Shown: positions 51,303-60,147, counted from the first letter of the stretch. The stretch: DNA of 64,000 nucleotides from Chloroflexota bacterium (GCA_020161935.1 JAIUNI010000018.1:62001-126000); one strand, 5' to 3'. Program-made: numbers and translations. Notes: a model not told the origin generated them from the letters alone.

Positions 51303-52535
51303 TTACAGCTTTAGCCCACTGAGGACCATGTTGATGCGGTTGGAAGCATCCCGCAGGTTTTGCACGCTGGCCTTCACTTGCAGGGTGGTGTTGAGCGTTT
51401 CGCTCGTCGCTTTCTTGATCGTCCGCATCGCCTGCGTCAGTTGATCCATGCCGATGGTTTGCTGGCGCGTGCTGGCGGCGATCTGCATGGCGGCGAGCGC
51501 GGCTTCCTCGATGGCGTGGCTTAGGTCGCGGATGGAGTCACCGGCTTTATTCACCAGCGTTTGCCCCTGATCCACACCCTTGCTGCCTTCCTCCGTCACC
51601 ATCACGGCGGCGTTGGTGGCGCGTTGAATTTCACCGAGGATTTCGCGCACCTGTACCGTCGCCTCGCGGTTCTGGTCAGCGAGGTTACGCACTTCCAGCG
51701 CCACCACCGCAAAGCCCTTGCCTTCCTCACCCGCGCGGGCGGCCTCCACCGAGGCGTTCAGCGCCAGCATCCGCGATTGGTCAGCGAGGCTGTTGACGGT
51801 GGCGATAATCTCACCGATTTGCTGCGTGTTTTCCGAGAGGACGAGGATGTTATCGGCGATGTCCTCTACACGGTGGCGAATGACTTCCATGCCGAGTACC
51901 GTTTGTGTTACCGACTCGGTTCCGGTGCGCGAAATATCGACCGAGATTTGCGCGGTTTCCGCCACGCTTTGCGCCCGTTCCGCCGTTTCGGTCACGGTCG
52001 CGCGGACTTCGTTTACAGTCGCGGTGGTTTCCGTCACGACGGCATCCTGTTCATTCGCCATCGAAATTTGGCGGGTCATCGCCGCAAGGATTTCTCGGGT
52101 GTCCGATTCAACCTGCCCGACGGCTTGGTTAATCTCGGTCACGATGCCTTGCAGCCGGTCAAGGACACGGTTGACGGCCTCGCCCAGCCGCTTAAGCATT
52201 CGTTCCTCATCGTTGGTGATGGACAGGTTGGCAATATCCAAACGCTGCCGCCAATCACCCAGCACCACCATATCTAAGGACTGCACGTACTGGTCAAGTA
52301 CGCGGTCAATCGACGGGCGGGTGACGAAGTGAATAAGGCTGCCGGTGAGCCAACTGGCGAGGAACGCGAGGATTGCCCAACCGATTACCCATCCGGTATC
52401 CATATCGGCGCTAAAGCCGAACAGCGCGACTGCCAAGCCGGTAGTGATGCCCATCGCCCACGACATCATATGCGTCGCGGAAAGTACCGCACGGTTCAGC
52501 ATCAGGTTACGGTTTGATGTTAGAGTTTCATTCAT
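51303..52535 (-). CDS. Methyl-accepting chemotaxis protein without a sensor domain
   Basis: 410 residues. Two N-terminal membrane helices (MSWAMGITTGLAVALFGF and VIGWAILAFLASWLTGSLI) are separated by only about ten residues, so there is no periplasmic ligand-binding domain. The cytoplasmic part is a long coiled coil with the signalling-tip pattern GFAVVALEVRNLADQNREAT. It may sense a membrane state or be driven through another protein. The start ATG shares bases with the CheW stop (TAATG), so both are coupled. Confidence 0.92.
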   Translation of the reverse strand: MNETLTSNRNLMLNRAVLSATHMMSWAMGITTGLAVALFGFSADMDTGWVIGWAILAFLASWLTGSLIHFVTRPSIDRVLDQYVQSLDMVVLGDWRQRLDIANLSITNDEERMLKRLGEAVNRVLDRLQGIVTEINQAVGQVESDTREILAAMTRQISMANEQDAVVTETTATVNEVRATVTETAERAQSVAETAQISVDISRTGTESVTQTVLGMEVIRHRVEDIADNILVLSENTQQIGEIIATVNSLADQSRMLALNASVEAARAGEEGKGFAVVALEVRNLADQNREATVQVREILGEIQRATNAAVMVTEEGSKGVDQGQTLVNKAGDSIRDLSHAIEEAALAAMQIAASTRQQTIGMDQLTQAMRTIKKATSETLNTTLQVKASVQNLRDASNRINMVLSGLKL

Positions 52536-53125
52536 TATGCTTCGCTCACTCCCACCATTAAACGCGGGTCTTCAAATAAACGTTGTAAATTCAGCACAAT
52601 TAAGCGCTCGGTCGTTATACCCTGCGAGTAGGGTAAATGCTCAATCGGGTTAATGGCGCTGTGCGGGATGTTTTCCACCCCGTTGACCTTATGCGCCAGC
52701 AAGCCCAGCCGTAAACCGTTGGCCTGTGTAATTATCACCTCGGTTGGCGGCGTGTGTATTTCAGGACTGCCGACACTTAACAGGTAGCGCAGGTCAAGCA
52801 CCGTCACGATTTGTCCGCGCACGTTGATGACCCCCCGGTAAAAGCCCGGCACACCCGGAACCGGTGTGATCTTCTGTTCCGACCGCACCCCGCGCACCAG
52901 CATCACGTCGATGCCGTAGCGCTCCGTGCCGAGGTTGAAGGTCAGCAGGGTTTCGCCCTGTTCAGCCGCGTCGGTGTCGCTGTTGGTGGCAACCGCATAT
53001 TGGCGGGCGCGCTGGCGCAGGCGTTCCTGCTCGATCTCCAATCGCCGTTCGGGGTTGTCCCAATCCAAACCTTTCAAGATGTTGTCATGCGAGATGGGGT
53101 TCTCGGTCATATCGCTATCGTCCAT
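52535..53125 (-). CDS. cheW: CheW-like adaptor with N-terminal extension
   Basis: 196 residues. The CheW domain begins near residue 55 (LLTFNLGTERYGIDVMLVRGV) and includes PGFYRGVINVRGQIVTVLDLRYLL and LGLLAHKVNGVENI. The first ~50 residues are charged (RRLEIEQERLRQRARQYA), probably a coiled coil. It bridges the MCP and CheA. Start ATG 53125; an ATG at 53110 is possible. Confidence 0.92.
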   Translation of the reverse strand: MDDSDMTENPISHDNILKGLDWDNPERRLEIEQERLRQRARQYAVATNSDTDAAEQGETLLTFNLGTERYGIDVMLVRGVRSEQKITPVPGVPGFYRGVINVRGQIVTVLDLRYLLSVGSPEIHTPPTEVIITQANGLRLGLLAHKVNGVENIPHSAINPIEHLPYSQGITTERLIVLNLQRLFEDPRLMVGVSEA

Positions 53126-53236
53126 ATGCTGTCGCTAGTAATTAGTATAACCGCAGCACAGAACAAGACTGCATTGAGTTTCAATCAAGCCGGGAAGAAT
53201 TAAGAAACACGCGCACCGAGGCGAGTGAAATAGCGG

Positions 53237-53722
53237 TTACCGCTTGCGGACGACCAAGCTCGGCTCCAGCACAATTTGCGAGTCGGGCAGCCGCTGGTGG
53301 TTGGACTCGGCCAGCAGCAGGTCGATGATCTTGCTGGCGATCAGCGCGATTGGCTGGCTGACGGAGGTCAGGGCAACCCGTTCGGCGACCGGTGTGTCGT
53401 CGTAGCCCGTGAGTGCGACATCCGTGCCCATCTCCAATCCCAGCACCTTATCGGTTTCGTCTTGGTTGACCGTCAGGATGATGATCGGCTGGCGCAAACC
53501 GAGCTGGCGCATCTGGCGGCAGAAGTCGAAGCCAGTGCCATCTGGCAGGCGCACGTCGAGGATGACCAGATGCGGTTTCTGGCGCTGGGCATAGTCCACG
53601 CCGTCGCGCCCGTTGGCCTTCCACTCGACACGGTAGGTTTCGCGCTGTAAGCCATCCTGTATACCCCGCGCGACCGCCGGATCATCTTCGATAATCAATA
53701 TGTGTGCTTGCTGCTTTAACAT
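53237..53722 (-). CDS. Chimera: receiver domain joined to the C-terminus of a LacI-family regulator
   Basis: 161 residues. Residues 1-99 are a receiver (ILIIEDDPAVARGI, D56 in HLVILDVRLPDGTGFDF, IIILTVNQDE, KVLGLEMG). At residue ~100 the sequence switches to LacI/PurR-type C-terminus: DVALTGYDDTPVAERVALTSV, QPIALIASKIIDLLLAE, then IVLEPSLVVRKR. The receiver lacks its final strand with the conserved Lys, and the LacI part lacks both the DNA-binding helix-turn-helix and most of the sugar-binding lobes. The join falls in a stretch (GLEMGTDV) that either family could write, pointing to fusion at short similarity. Probably non-functional or neo-functional; assembly error is the alternative. Confidence 0.8.
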   Translation of the reverse strand: MLKQQAHILIIEDDPAVARGIQDGLQRETYRVEWKANGRDGVDYAQRQKPHLVILDVRLPDGTGFDFCRQMRQLGLRQPIIILTVNQDETDKVLGLEMGTDVALTGYDDTPVAERVALTSVSQPIALIASKIIDLLLAESNHQRLPDSQIVLEPSLVVRKR

Positions 53723-53744
53723 CTACAATCTCAACCAATTGTGC

Positions 53745-54062
53745 TTAGTTATTTTTCACATCGATGCCCATGCGTAGAAAAACCCATATTCCATTCGAAC
53801 TCAGTGGGCTTGATGCCTGTTCAACCATCCGAAGTTCGTCAAAGTTCACCTGAGGGTAGAGATCACCATAGATTTCACTTAATGCGTCTTGCAGCGCTTC
53901 CTTTTCCTCTTCGGAAGCTTGGCCTTCTACAAACGCCGTTAAGATTAGACGCTCATCCTGAATATCTATGCATATCCCTAGTGCTGATTTACTGATTGCA
54001 CCTAATAGCGCTCGCTGTGCTAGTAATTTCAGATGACCTTCATTTGGAAGCGGATCAATCAT
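53745..54062 (-). CDS. Small hypothetical soluble protein
   Basis: 105 residues, acidic and mixed alpha/beta (AISKSALGICIDIQDERLILTAFVEG, ASEEEKEALQDALSEIYGDLYP). No signal peptide or membrane segment. Such short proteins with a DxxLxxxxxxxG and EEEKEAL pattern occur in bacterial genomes without a known job, and I do not recognise the family with certainty. It is encoded 22 bases upstream of the chimeric gene on the same strand and may share its transcript. Confidence 0.6.
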   Translation of the reverse strand: MIDPLPNEGHLKLLAQRALLGAISKSALGICIDIQDERLILTAFVEGQASEEEKEALQDALSEIYGDLYPQVNFDELRMVEQASSPLSSNGIWVFLRMGIDVKNN

Positions 54063-54100
54063 GTTCCAATTTCCTTGGTCTCTACGGTTCGGTTTCTTTT

Positions 54101-54127
54101 AGGGTTTGCTGCCAGCAAACCCCTACA
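54101..54127. repeat. GTAGGGGTTTGC-type palindromic repeat
   Basis: AGGGTTTGCTGCCAGCAAAC then CCCTACA; companion of the copies at 38543 and 51192. A TCTCTGTGTTCTCTGTGGTG copy of the other family follows at 54132-54151. Confidence 0.75.
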
Positions 54128-54165
54128 AAAAATCTCTGTGTTCTCTGTGGTGAAATGTATTTGCC

Positions 54166-54219
54166 TTATACCGCTGGCAGCAGGAGCGTAAAGCGCGTTC
54201 CCGTCGCCAGCGCCCTGAC
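54166..54219 (-). pseudogene. Remnant of a histidine-kinase C-terminus
   Basis: Read on the minus strand the bases give ALATGTRFTLLLPAV and a stop. GTRFTLLLP is the classical end of a histidine-kinase ATPase domain. A stop codon cuts the frame at 54220 and no kinase motifs remain further upstream, so it is only a fragment. It lies next to the receiver-LacI chimera, as expected for a broken two-component pair. Confidence 0.4.
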
Positions 54220-54492
54220 TTAGCAGCGCTTTGATTGGAAACCAACCGGCTCAACCTTCCTCATCGACCTTAACGCAGGCCACTACTTCCAGCTATAACC
54301 AGTCATCGTTATGAGCCGCTTGTATCACAAACGCAGGCGGCAGCTAAGACCAAACACCGGACGATTACTCATAACTGCCTAGCCAAAACATATCCTTTCG
54401 TGCTAGCCAATCTTAACCTGATGAGACTGTTTTGACGTGCCGATAACCTCTATGGTGGAAAGGAGGTTTAATTCCAATAGGAGAGCGTCATC
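54220..54492. other. Non-coding DNA upstream of the esterase gene
   Basis: About 270 bases without a credible gene. It contains AAAGGAGG (54459-54466), which is too far from the esterase start to be its ribosome site, and a nearer GGAGAG (54480-54485). Confidence 0.5.
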
Positions 54493-55575
54493 ATGGTAAG
54501 CACATTAAAAAGAATTTTTAGCCACTTCGGTGTTTTACATGCGCTTGTCGCTGTAGCCGTTCTGGGTCTGCAAGGCGCGGCGGTGAGCGCCCAGACAGCA
54601 CCCGGCACCCCAACCCCGCAGATGCAGGCGGTACTGGATCAGCTTGCGATGTTTGAAAACCCGCCCATCGCCGAAGTGCCGCCGCACGTTGCCCGCGAGC
54701 TGCCGTCACCGGCGGATGCAGTGGTCGCGCTGCTGGCGAGTCAGGGGACAGGCTACATCCCCGAAGCGGTGGGCGATGTCACCCATCGCGTCATCCCCGG
54801 CGCGGATGGTGCCGAGATCGTGGTGCGGATTTATACCCCCGCTGGCGATGGCCCGTTCCCCGTGGTGGTTTACTTTCACGGGGGCGGTTGGGTGATCGCC
54901 AACCTGAACACGTATGATGCGTCGGCGCGGGCGCTGACCAACGCGGCACAGGCGATTGTCGTCTCAGTTGCTTACCGCCAATCACCGGAAAACCCGTTCC
55001 CGACTCCGGTTGAGGATGCTTACGCCGCGACCCAGTGGGTGATGGCGAACGCCACCGAGTTCAACGGGGATACGGCACGGGTAGCGGTCGCGGGTGAAAG
55101 CGCGGGCGGTAACATGGCGACCGTCGTCTCGCTGATGGCGAAAGATCGCGGAGGGATGATGCCCATCTACCAACTGCTGGTCTACCCCGTAACCCAACTG
55201 ACCAACTTTGATACGCCCTCGTATCAGGAAAACGCCGATGCCGTGCCGCTGAACAAGGCCATGATGCAGTGGTTCGCGGGACATTACGTCCCGAATGAAG
55301 CCGACCGCAGCAACCCGTATGTGTCGCCGCTGCTGGCGGAAGATGTGAGCGGTTTGCCTCCGGCGACCATCATCACCGCCCAGATTGACCCGCTGCGGAG
55401 CGATGGCGAGGACTACGCCAACAAGCTCACGGAAGCCGGTGTCTCGGTCGTGCTGCAGAACTACGAAGGGGTGACCCACGAGTTCTTCGGGATGCAGGGC
55501 GTGGTGGATGAGGCCAAGCAGGCACTCGAACTGGGCGCGGAAGGCTTGCGTAACGCCTTCGGCAGCAACGGCTAA
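54493..55575 (+). CDS. Exported alpha/beta hydrolase, hormone-sensitive-lipase-type esterase
   Basis: 360 residues. A signal peptide (about residues 1-33, ending VSAQTA) precedes an alpha/beta hydrolase domain. Oxyanion motif YFHGGGWV, nucleophile GESAGGNMA, Asp in AQIDPLRSDGE and His in VTHEFFGM form the complete catalytic set of the bacterial HSL (family IV) esterases, which prefer short acyl esters. It probably acts outside the cytoplasmic membrane. GGAGAG upstream supports ATG 54493; a strong terminator follows. Confidence 0.92.
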   Translation: MVSTLKRIFSHFGVLHALVAVAVLGLQGAAVSAQTAPGTPTPQMQAVLDQLAMFENPPIAEVPPHVARELPSPADAVVALLASQGTGYIPEAVGDVTHRVIPGADGAEIVVRIYTPAGDGPFPVVVYFHGGGWVIANLNTYDASARALTNAAQAIVVSVAYRQSPENPFPTPVEDAYAATQWVMANATEFNGDTARVAVAGESAGGNMATVVSLMAKDRGGMMPIYQLLVYPVTQLTNFDTPSYQENADAVPLNKAMMQWFAGHYVPNEADRSNPYVSPLLAEDVSGLPPATIITAQIDPLRSDGEDYANKLTEAGVSVVLQNYEGVTHEFFGMQGVVDEAKQALELGAEGLRNAFGSNG

Positions 55576-55602
55576 GTCACCTCGTTAAGTGAGTTCTAAC
55601 GG

Positions 55603-55630
55603 CGGGAGGGTGCAAACCCTCCCGTTTTAT
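55603..55630 (+). terminator. Intrinsic terminator after the esterase gene
   Basis: CGGGAGGGT, loop GCAA, ACCCTCCCG, then TTTTATTT. Perfect 9-bp stem. Confidence 0.9.
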
Positions 55631-55704
55631 TTGGTAGGGGCGCACACATCGGTACTTCCATGTTGCTGATTTTTAACTCAGATCGCTTGCGACTAAGGGT
55701 GGAA

Positions 55705-56088
55705 TTACCAATCTTTGCAGCCAATTTCAGTCCATTGATTTTTGTTACTTTCCTCAAATCCTAACGCAGTCCATCGTGGGTCTGAAAAGCTAATTACAAA
55801 ATGAGCCATATAAACATTTCCCTTTTTCATAGGCTGCGGGGGAGTAATATGAATGCACCAAGTATCTCCAGCTAGATATGTCTCAGTCGGTTTATAGATT
55901 GCTGTGATCTCATACTCAATATCTGTATCTTGACCTGTCGCTTGTAAGTAACCGGTTTGGATGTACCCCTTTAACGTCTCTTTCACTTGGTCTTGGGTAA
56001 GTGAAGCTGAGGGATTTGTGCCAACAAAAAAGATCGTGATGAGTAACACTACAATAAGTGCAAATGTCGATATTAATATTCGCTTCAT
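55705..56088 (-). CDS. Hypothetical membrane-anchored or exported protein
   Basis: 127 residues if started at ATG 56088 (MKRILISTFALIVVLLITIFF), which gives a clean N-terminal signal or anchor; the frame is open up to 56169. The remainder (TQDQVKETLKGYIQTGYLQATGQ, TWCIHITPPQPMKKGNVYMAHFVISF, WTEIGCKDW) is extracytoplasmic, with two Cys that could form a disulfide. No family recognised. AT-rich, next to dispersed repeats, similar in style to the 35536 gene. Confidence 0.6.
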   Translation of the reverse strand: MKRILISTFALIVVLLITIFFVGTNPSASLTQDQVKETLKGYIQTGYLQATGQDTDIEYEITAIYKPTETYLAGDTWCIHITPPQPMKKGNVYMAHFVISFSDPRWTALGFEESNKNQWTEIGCKDW

Positions 56089-56181
56089 TGGCTGTTTCTT
56101 ACGTTCTGAATATAAAATCATCAGGTAGTGGTTACAGGGTAAGTGATAAAATTCTGTGCCGATAGACAATCAACCAATGGC

Positions 56182-56209
56182 GTAGGGACAGCAGACAGGC
56201 TGTCCGCGC
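56182..56209. repeat. GTAGGGACAGCAGACAGGCTGTCC palindromic repeat
   Basis: GTAGGGACAGCAGACAGGCT then GTCCGCGC, reverse-orientation copy of the elements at 34995 and 35318. It lies between a small membrane-protein gene and the end of the ABC importer operon. Confidence 0.75.
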
Positions 56210-56246
56210 TCCCCATCCACACTCGCTGCTGACTATCGACTAACGA

Positions 56247-57206
56247 CTACGTTAACACCGTCTGCACCAGATGGCAGGCCGCGATCTGACCGTCGCCGAC
56301 CGTGACCAATGGCGGCTCGACCGTCCGGCACTCGCCCACCTGCGCGGCGGGGCAGCGCGGCGAGAAGCGGCAGCCGCGCCCTGACCACGGTGCGCTCACG
56401 ATGTCGGCTTCGAGGCTGACCTGTTCCAACATGCGCTGGCTGGGGTCAATCGAAGGGATGTCGTGCAGCAGCGCTTGGGTATACGGGTGCTTGGGTGCTT
56501 TGAAGATTTGCTCGACTGTACCTTGTTCCACAATCTTGCCGAGGTACATCAGCGCCACCTCGTCGCACATATAGCGCACCACCGTCAGGTCGTGGGTAAT
56601 CAGCAGGTAGGTCAGCTTGAGTGTACGTTGAAGGTCGATCAGCAGGTTCAGCACCTGCGCCTGTACCGACACATCCAGCGCCGAAGTCGGCTCATCGAGG
56701 ATCAGCACCTTCGGCTGGAGGATGATCGCCCGCGCGATGCCGATGCGCTGGCGCTGCCCACCGCTGAACTCATGCGGGAAGCGGTGGGTGTGTTCGGGGT
56801 TGAGGCCGACCAGCTTCATCATGTCGCGCACTTGGTTATCCAGCGCCGCGCCGGATGCCCGTTTGTGGACGAGCAGCGGCTCACCGATCAGTTCACGCAC
56901 GGTCATGCGCGGGTTGAGCGAGGAAAATGGGTTCTGGAACACCATCTGGATTTGTTCACGTACGCCGCGCATATCCCGTTCCGGCAGCCGCGTGAGCGAC
57001 TTGCCGTGAAAGATCACTTCGCCGGATGTCGGTTCGATCAAGCGTGGGATCATCCGCGCCAGCGTACTTTTACCCGACCCCGACTCGCCGAGCAAACCAA
57101 ACGTCGCGCCTTCGGGAATAGTAAACGACACATCATCCACCGCACGGACGACCCGCTTACCGCCGCCACCAAAGACTTTTGTGAGATTACGAAGTTCGAG
57201 TGTCAT
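56247..57206 (-). CDS. Peptide/nickel-type ABC transporter ATP-binding protein (DppF/OppF)
   Basis: 319 residues. Walker A GESGSGKST, signature SGGQRQRIGIARAI, Walker B VLILDEPTSALD, and the C-terminal oligopeptide-transport Cys motif CRFSPRCPAAQVGEC. This is the second ATPase of the importer; the first is encoded directly upstream, 13 bases away. It hydrolyses ATP to drive uptake. Confidence 0.94.
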   Translation of the reverse strand: MTLELRNLTKVFGGGGKRVVRAVDDVSFTIPEGATFGLLGESGSGKSTLARMIPRLIEPTSGEVIFHGKSLTRLPERDMRGVREQIQMVFQNPFSSLNPRMTVRELIGEPLLVHKRASGAALDNQVRDMMKLVGLNPEHTHRFPHEFSGGQRQRIGIARAIILQPKVLILDEPTSALDVSVQAQVLNLLIDLQRTLKLTYLLITHDLTVVRYMCDEVALMYLGKIVEQGTVEQIFKAPKHPYTQALLHDIPSIDPSQRMLEQVSLEADIVSAPWSGRGCRFSPRCPAAQVGECRTVEPPLVTVGDGQIAACHLVQTVLT

Positions 57207-57219
57207 GGGTTACGCGGCC

Positions 57220-58248
57220 TCATTCATATAACACGCAGGACACATCATGCCCCGCTTCGACCGTGCGAGCAGGTGGGAAAGCAGTGGTGCATTTCTCGCG
57301 GGCGTGGGCGCAGCGCGGCGCGAAACGGCACCCCGGCGGCGGGTTCAGCAAGCTCGGCACGGAACCCGCCACACCCACCAGTTCACCGCGCTCAATACTC
57401 TCGTCGGGAATGGCTTTGAGCAACCCCTGCGTATAGGGGTGCTTGGGTGAACGCAGCACATCCGCCGTTAAGCCGGACTCCACCACGTTCCCGGCGTACA
57501 TCACCGCGATTCGGTTGCACAACTGCGCCACCACGCCGATGTTGTGGGTAATCAGTAACACCGTCAGCCCGATTTCGCGCACCAGTTCCGCGATCAGCCG
57601 CAGGATTTGCGCCTGTACCGACACATCCAGCGCGGTTGTTGGCTCGTCGGCGATCAGGAGTTCCGGTCTGCCGGAAATCGCCATCGCGATCAGCACCCGC
57701 TGGCGCATCCCGCCGCTGTACTCATGCGGGTAGGCGTGAATGCGCTTCTCCGGTTCGGGGATGCCCACCCGCCGCAGCAGTTGGATCGCCCGTTCCTGCG
57801 CCTGTTTGCGGACTTGGCGGTTGGAGGGCATCCACCCGCGAAAGAAGCCGGTCGCTGAGAGGGCATTCTGGCGGCTGAGGATGGCATCCACCATCTGCTG
57901 CTCGACCGTGAACACGGGGTTGAGGCCGGTCATCGGGTCTTGAAAGACGATGCCGATATGCTGCGCCCGCATCTCGCGCAGTGTGTCGCCCTGCTTGTTA
58001 AGGACGTTCTCGCCCCGGAACAGCACCTCGCCGCGCGTATAACGGGCGGGCGGCTGCGGCACGAGGCGCGGGATGGTCATGGCGGTGACAGACTTACCAC
58101 AGCCGGTTTCACCCACTAAGCCGAGTAAATCCCCTTTGTTGATGGTCAGGTTCACGCCGTTCAGCACCTTCGACACACCATCAAAGGTTACCATTTCGGC
58201 GTAAAGATCGCGTATTTCGACGAGTGGCTGGGATGAGGATGTTGCCAT
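57220..58248 (-). CDS. Peptide/nickel-type ABC transporter ATP-binding protein (DppD/OppD)
   Basis: 342 residues. Walker A GETGCGKSV, signature SGGMRQRVLIAMAI, Walker B LLIADEPTTALD and the Cys-rich tail GCRFAPRCAHAREKC. An insertion around FFRGWMPSNRQVRK lengthens the helical domain slightly. Its start is two bases from the stop of the permease gene. Confidence 0.94.
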   Translation of the reverse strand: MATSSSQPLVEIRDLYAEMVTFDGVSKVLNGVNLTINKGDLLGLVGETGCGKSVTAMTIPRLVPQPPARYTRGEVLFRGENVLNKQGDTLREMRAQHIGIVFQDPMTGLNPVFTVEQQMVDAILSRQNALSATGFFRGWMPSNRQVRKQAQERAIQLLRRVGIPEPEKRIHAYPHEYSGGMRQRVLIAMAISGRPELLIADEPTTALDVSVQAQILRLIAELVREIGLTVLLITHNIGVVAQLCNRIAVMYAGNVVESGLTADVLRSPKHPYTQGLLKAIPDESIERGELVGVAGSVPSLLNPPPGCRFAPRCAHAREKCTTAFPPARTVEAGHDVSCVLYE

Positions 58249-58250
58249 CG

Positions 58251-59171
58251 TTAGCGCACCGTCGCGTTCGGGTCGAGCAGGTCGCGCAGGCCGTCACCCA
58301 GCAGGTTGAAGGCCAACACGGTCACGAACATGAATAAGCCGGGGAAGGTTGAGTACCACCAACTCGCGGGGATGAAGCGCCGTCCTGCTGAAATCATCGA
58401 CCCCCAATCCGGTTCCGGCGGCAGCACGCCCACGCCGATGAAACCCAGCGAGGCCAAGCTCAGTACCGCGAAGCCAAAATCCATCGAGGCTTTCACGATA
58501 ATCGCCGTCAGCAGGTTCGGCAGGATGTGCCGGAAGATGATGCGGCTGTTGCTTGCACCAATTGCCCGCGCCCCCGCCACGAAATCCTCCTCACGCATCT
58601 TGAGCATTTGTGCCTCGACCAAGCGGCAGTAACCCGGCCACCATGTAATCGAAAGCGCCAACGTCGCGTTCAACACCCCGCGTCCCAGCGCCGCCGAAAC
58701 CGCCAGCGCGAGGAAGATGCCGGGGAAGGTCAGCATAATATCGGTGAAGCGCATAATCACCGTGTTCACCCAGCCGCCGTAGTAACCGGCAATCGCCCCC
58801 AGTACCACACCGATGCTGATGGCAACCACGAGAATAATCACGCCCACTTGGAACGAGATGCGGGTCGCCATAATCGTCCGCGAGAACACGTCACGCCCTG
58901 CGTCGTCCGTGCCGAACCAATGCTCGGCGCTCGGCGCTTTGAGGCGTTCCGCCATGTTCACGCTGCCGGTCACGTCCTGCGGGTACGGAACCCACAGCGG
59001 CGCGGTCACGGCGACGATCAGCAGCAGAATCACGATGCTGAGGCCGATGACCGACAGGCGGTTGCGGCTAAAGCGGTACAGCCCGCGCCGGAAATCGGTG
59101 ATCTGGCTGGCGTGTTCGGCGCGCCAGCGGGCGAAGAAATTCTGCGGCTGCGGAGAGGACAAGGTTGTCAT
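58251..59171 (-). CDS. Peptide/nickel-type ABC transporter permease (DppC/OppC)
   Basis: 306 residues. The N-terminal FSRNRLSVIGLSIVILLLIVAVTAPLW is the OppC N-terminal helix, followed by FGTDDAGRDVFSRTIMATRISFQVG. The permease coupling helix is in ARAIGASNSRIIFRHILPN. Six helices expected. It pairs with the other permease encoded at 60148, but a nucleoside hydrolase gene separates the two. Confidence 0.94.
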   Translation of the reverse strand: MTTLSSPQPQNFFARWRAEHASQITDFRRGLYRFSRNRLSVIGLSIVILLLIVAVTAPLWVPYPQDVTGSVNMAERLKAPSAEHWFGTDDAGRDVFSRTIMATRISFQVGVIILVVAISIGVVLGAIAGYYGGWVNTVIMRFTDIMLTFPGIFLALAVSAALGRGVLNATLALSITWWPGYCRLVEAQMLKMREEDFVAGARAIGASNSRIIFRHILPNLLTAIIVKASMDFGFAVLSLASLGFIGVGVLPPEPDWGSMISAGRRFIPASWWYSTFPGLFMFVTVLAFNLLGDGLRDLLDPNATVR

Positions 59172-59185
59172 AGACAGTTACCGTT

Positions 59186-60133
59186 CTACATCAGTCGTTC
59201 AAGAATCAGGTCGGAAATTTGCGGGCCGTTTACCCCGATGCACACGTTGACCGGTGGGCGATTCTGCCACGCCGTACTCCACTTATTCGTTTGGTCGTTG
59301 GCGATCCACGTCTTGCCACGGCTGAAACCCTGCGTCTCGACGCGCACCGGTCGCTGTAGGGTTTGGAAGGCATCCTTCGCCACCAGATAGGCCAGCGTGG
59401 TCGGGTCGTGCAGGTAGATACCGTGAAACTTATTCGCCTTCAAGGTGAAGTCTTGGTAGAAGGGGATAATCGCGCTCAGGTGCTGGGCGGTCGCGGTTGT
59501 CGACTGTGCCAGTTTGCCCAACTGCTCGCTCGACATCACCGTTTTCTGGGTCACATCGAGGCCAACCATCGTTACCGGCCAGCTTGTGCCGAACACGGTA
59601 TCAGCCGCTTCGGGGTCGTGGAAGATGTTGGCTTCTGCGGCGGGGGTGATGTTCCCCGGCACGAGCGCGTTCCCACCCATAATCACCACCTCACGCACGG
59701 CGGTCGCGATGCGTGGTTCGAGGTGCAGCGCCAGCGCGATATTCGTCAGCGGGCCGATGGGTACGAGTGTGACTTCCCTCGGCGCACGCATTACCTGTTC
59801 GATGATGAAGGCTGCGGCGTTTTGGTCAACCGGTTTGGCCGTAGGCGGCGGCAAGTGTACGTTACCTTGCCCGTCGTCACCGTGGACGACCGACCCCGGT
59901 TCGTCAAAGCGGTCAGCAACCGGTTGTGCAGCGCCCACCGCCACCGGAATGTCCGGTCGCTCGGCAATTTCCAGCAGGCGCAGCGCGTTGGTGGTCGTTA
60001 GGTCGGTAAACCCGTTCCCAAAAATGGTTGTCAGGCCAATCAGTTCCAGTTCCGGCGAATTGAGGGCGAAGAAAATCGCCATCGCGTCGTCGATACCGGG
60101 GTCGGTGTCAATAATGATCTTTTGAGGGGTCAT
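59186..60133 (-). CDS. Nucleoside hydrolase (IunH/Rih family) inside the importer operon
   Basis: 315 residues. The N-terminal calcium-binding cluster IIDTDPGIDDAMAIFFAL is the family hallmark, followed by VPIGPLTNIALALH and the His/Asp-containing FHGIYLHDPTTLAYLV near the C-terminus. These enzymes cleave the N-glycosidic bond of nucleosides (or of related N-ribosides). Lying between the two permease genes with gaps of 14 and 14 bases, it is almost surely co-transcribed, hinting that the imported compound or its breakdown product is nucleoside-like. Confidence 0.93.
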   Translation of the reverse strand: MTPQKIIIDTDPGIDDAMAIFFALNSPELELIGLTTIFGNGFTDLTTTNALRLLEIAERPDIPVAVGAAQPVADRFDEPGSVVHGDDGQGNVHLPPPTAKPVDQNAAAFIIEQVMRAPREVTLVPIGPLTNIALALHLEPRIATAVREVVIMGGNALVPGNITPAAEANIFHDPEAADTVFGTSWPVTMVGLDVTQKTVMSSEQLGKLAQSTTATAQHLSAIIPFYQDFTLKANKFHGIYLHDPTTLAYLVAKDAFQTLQRPVRVETQGFSRGKTWIANDQTNKWSTAWQNRPPVNVCIGVNGPQISDLILERLM

Positions 60134-60147
60134 GAGGTCAGATGATC

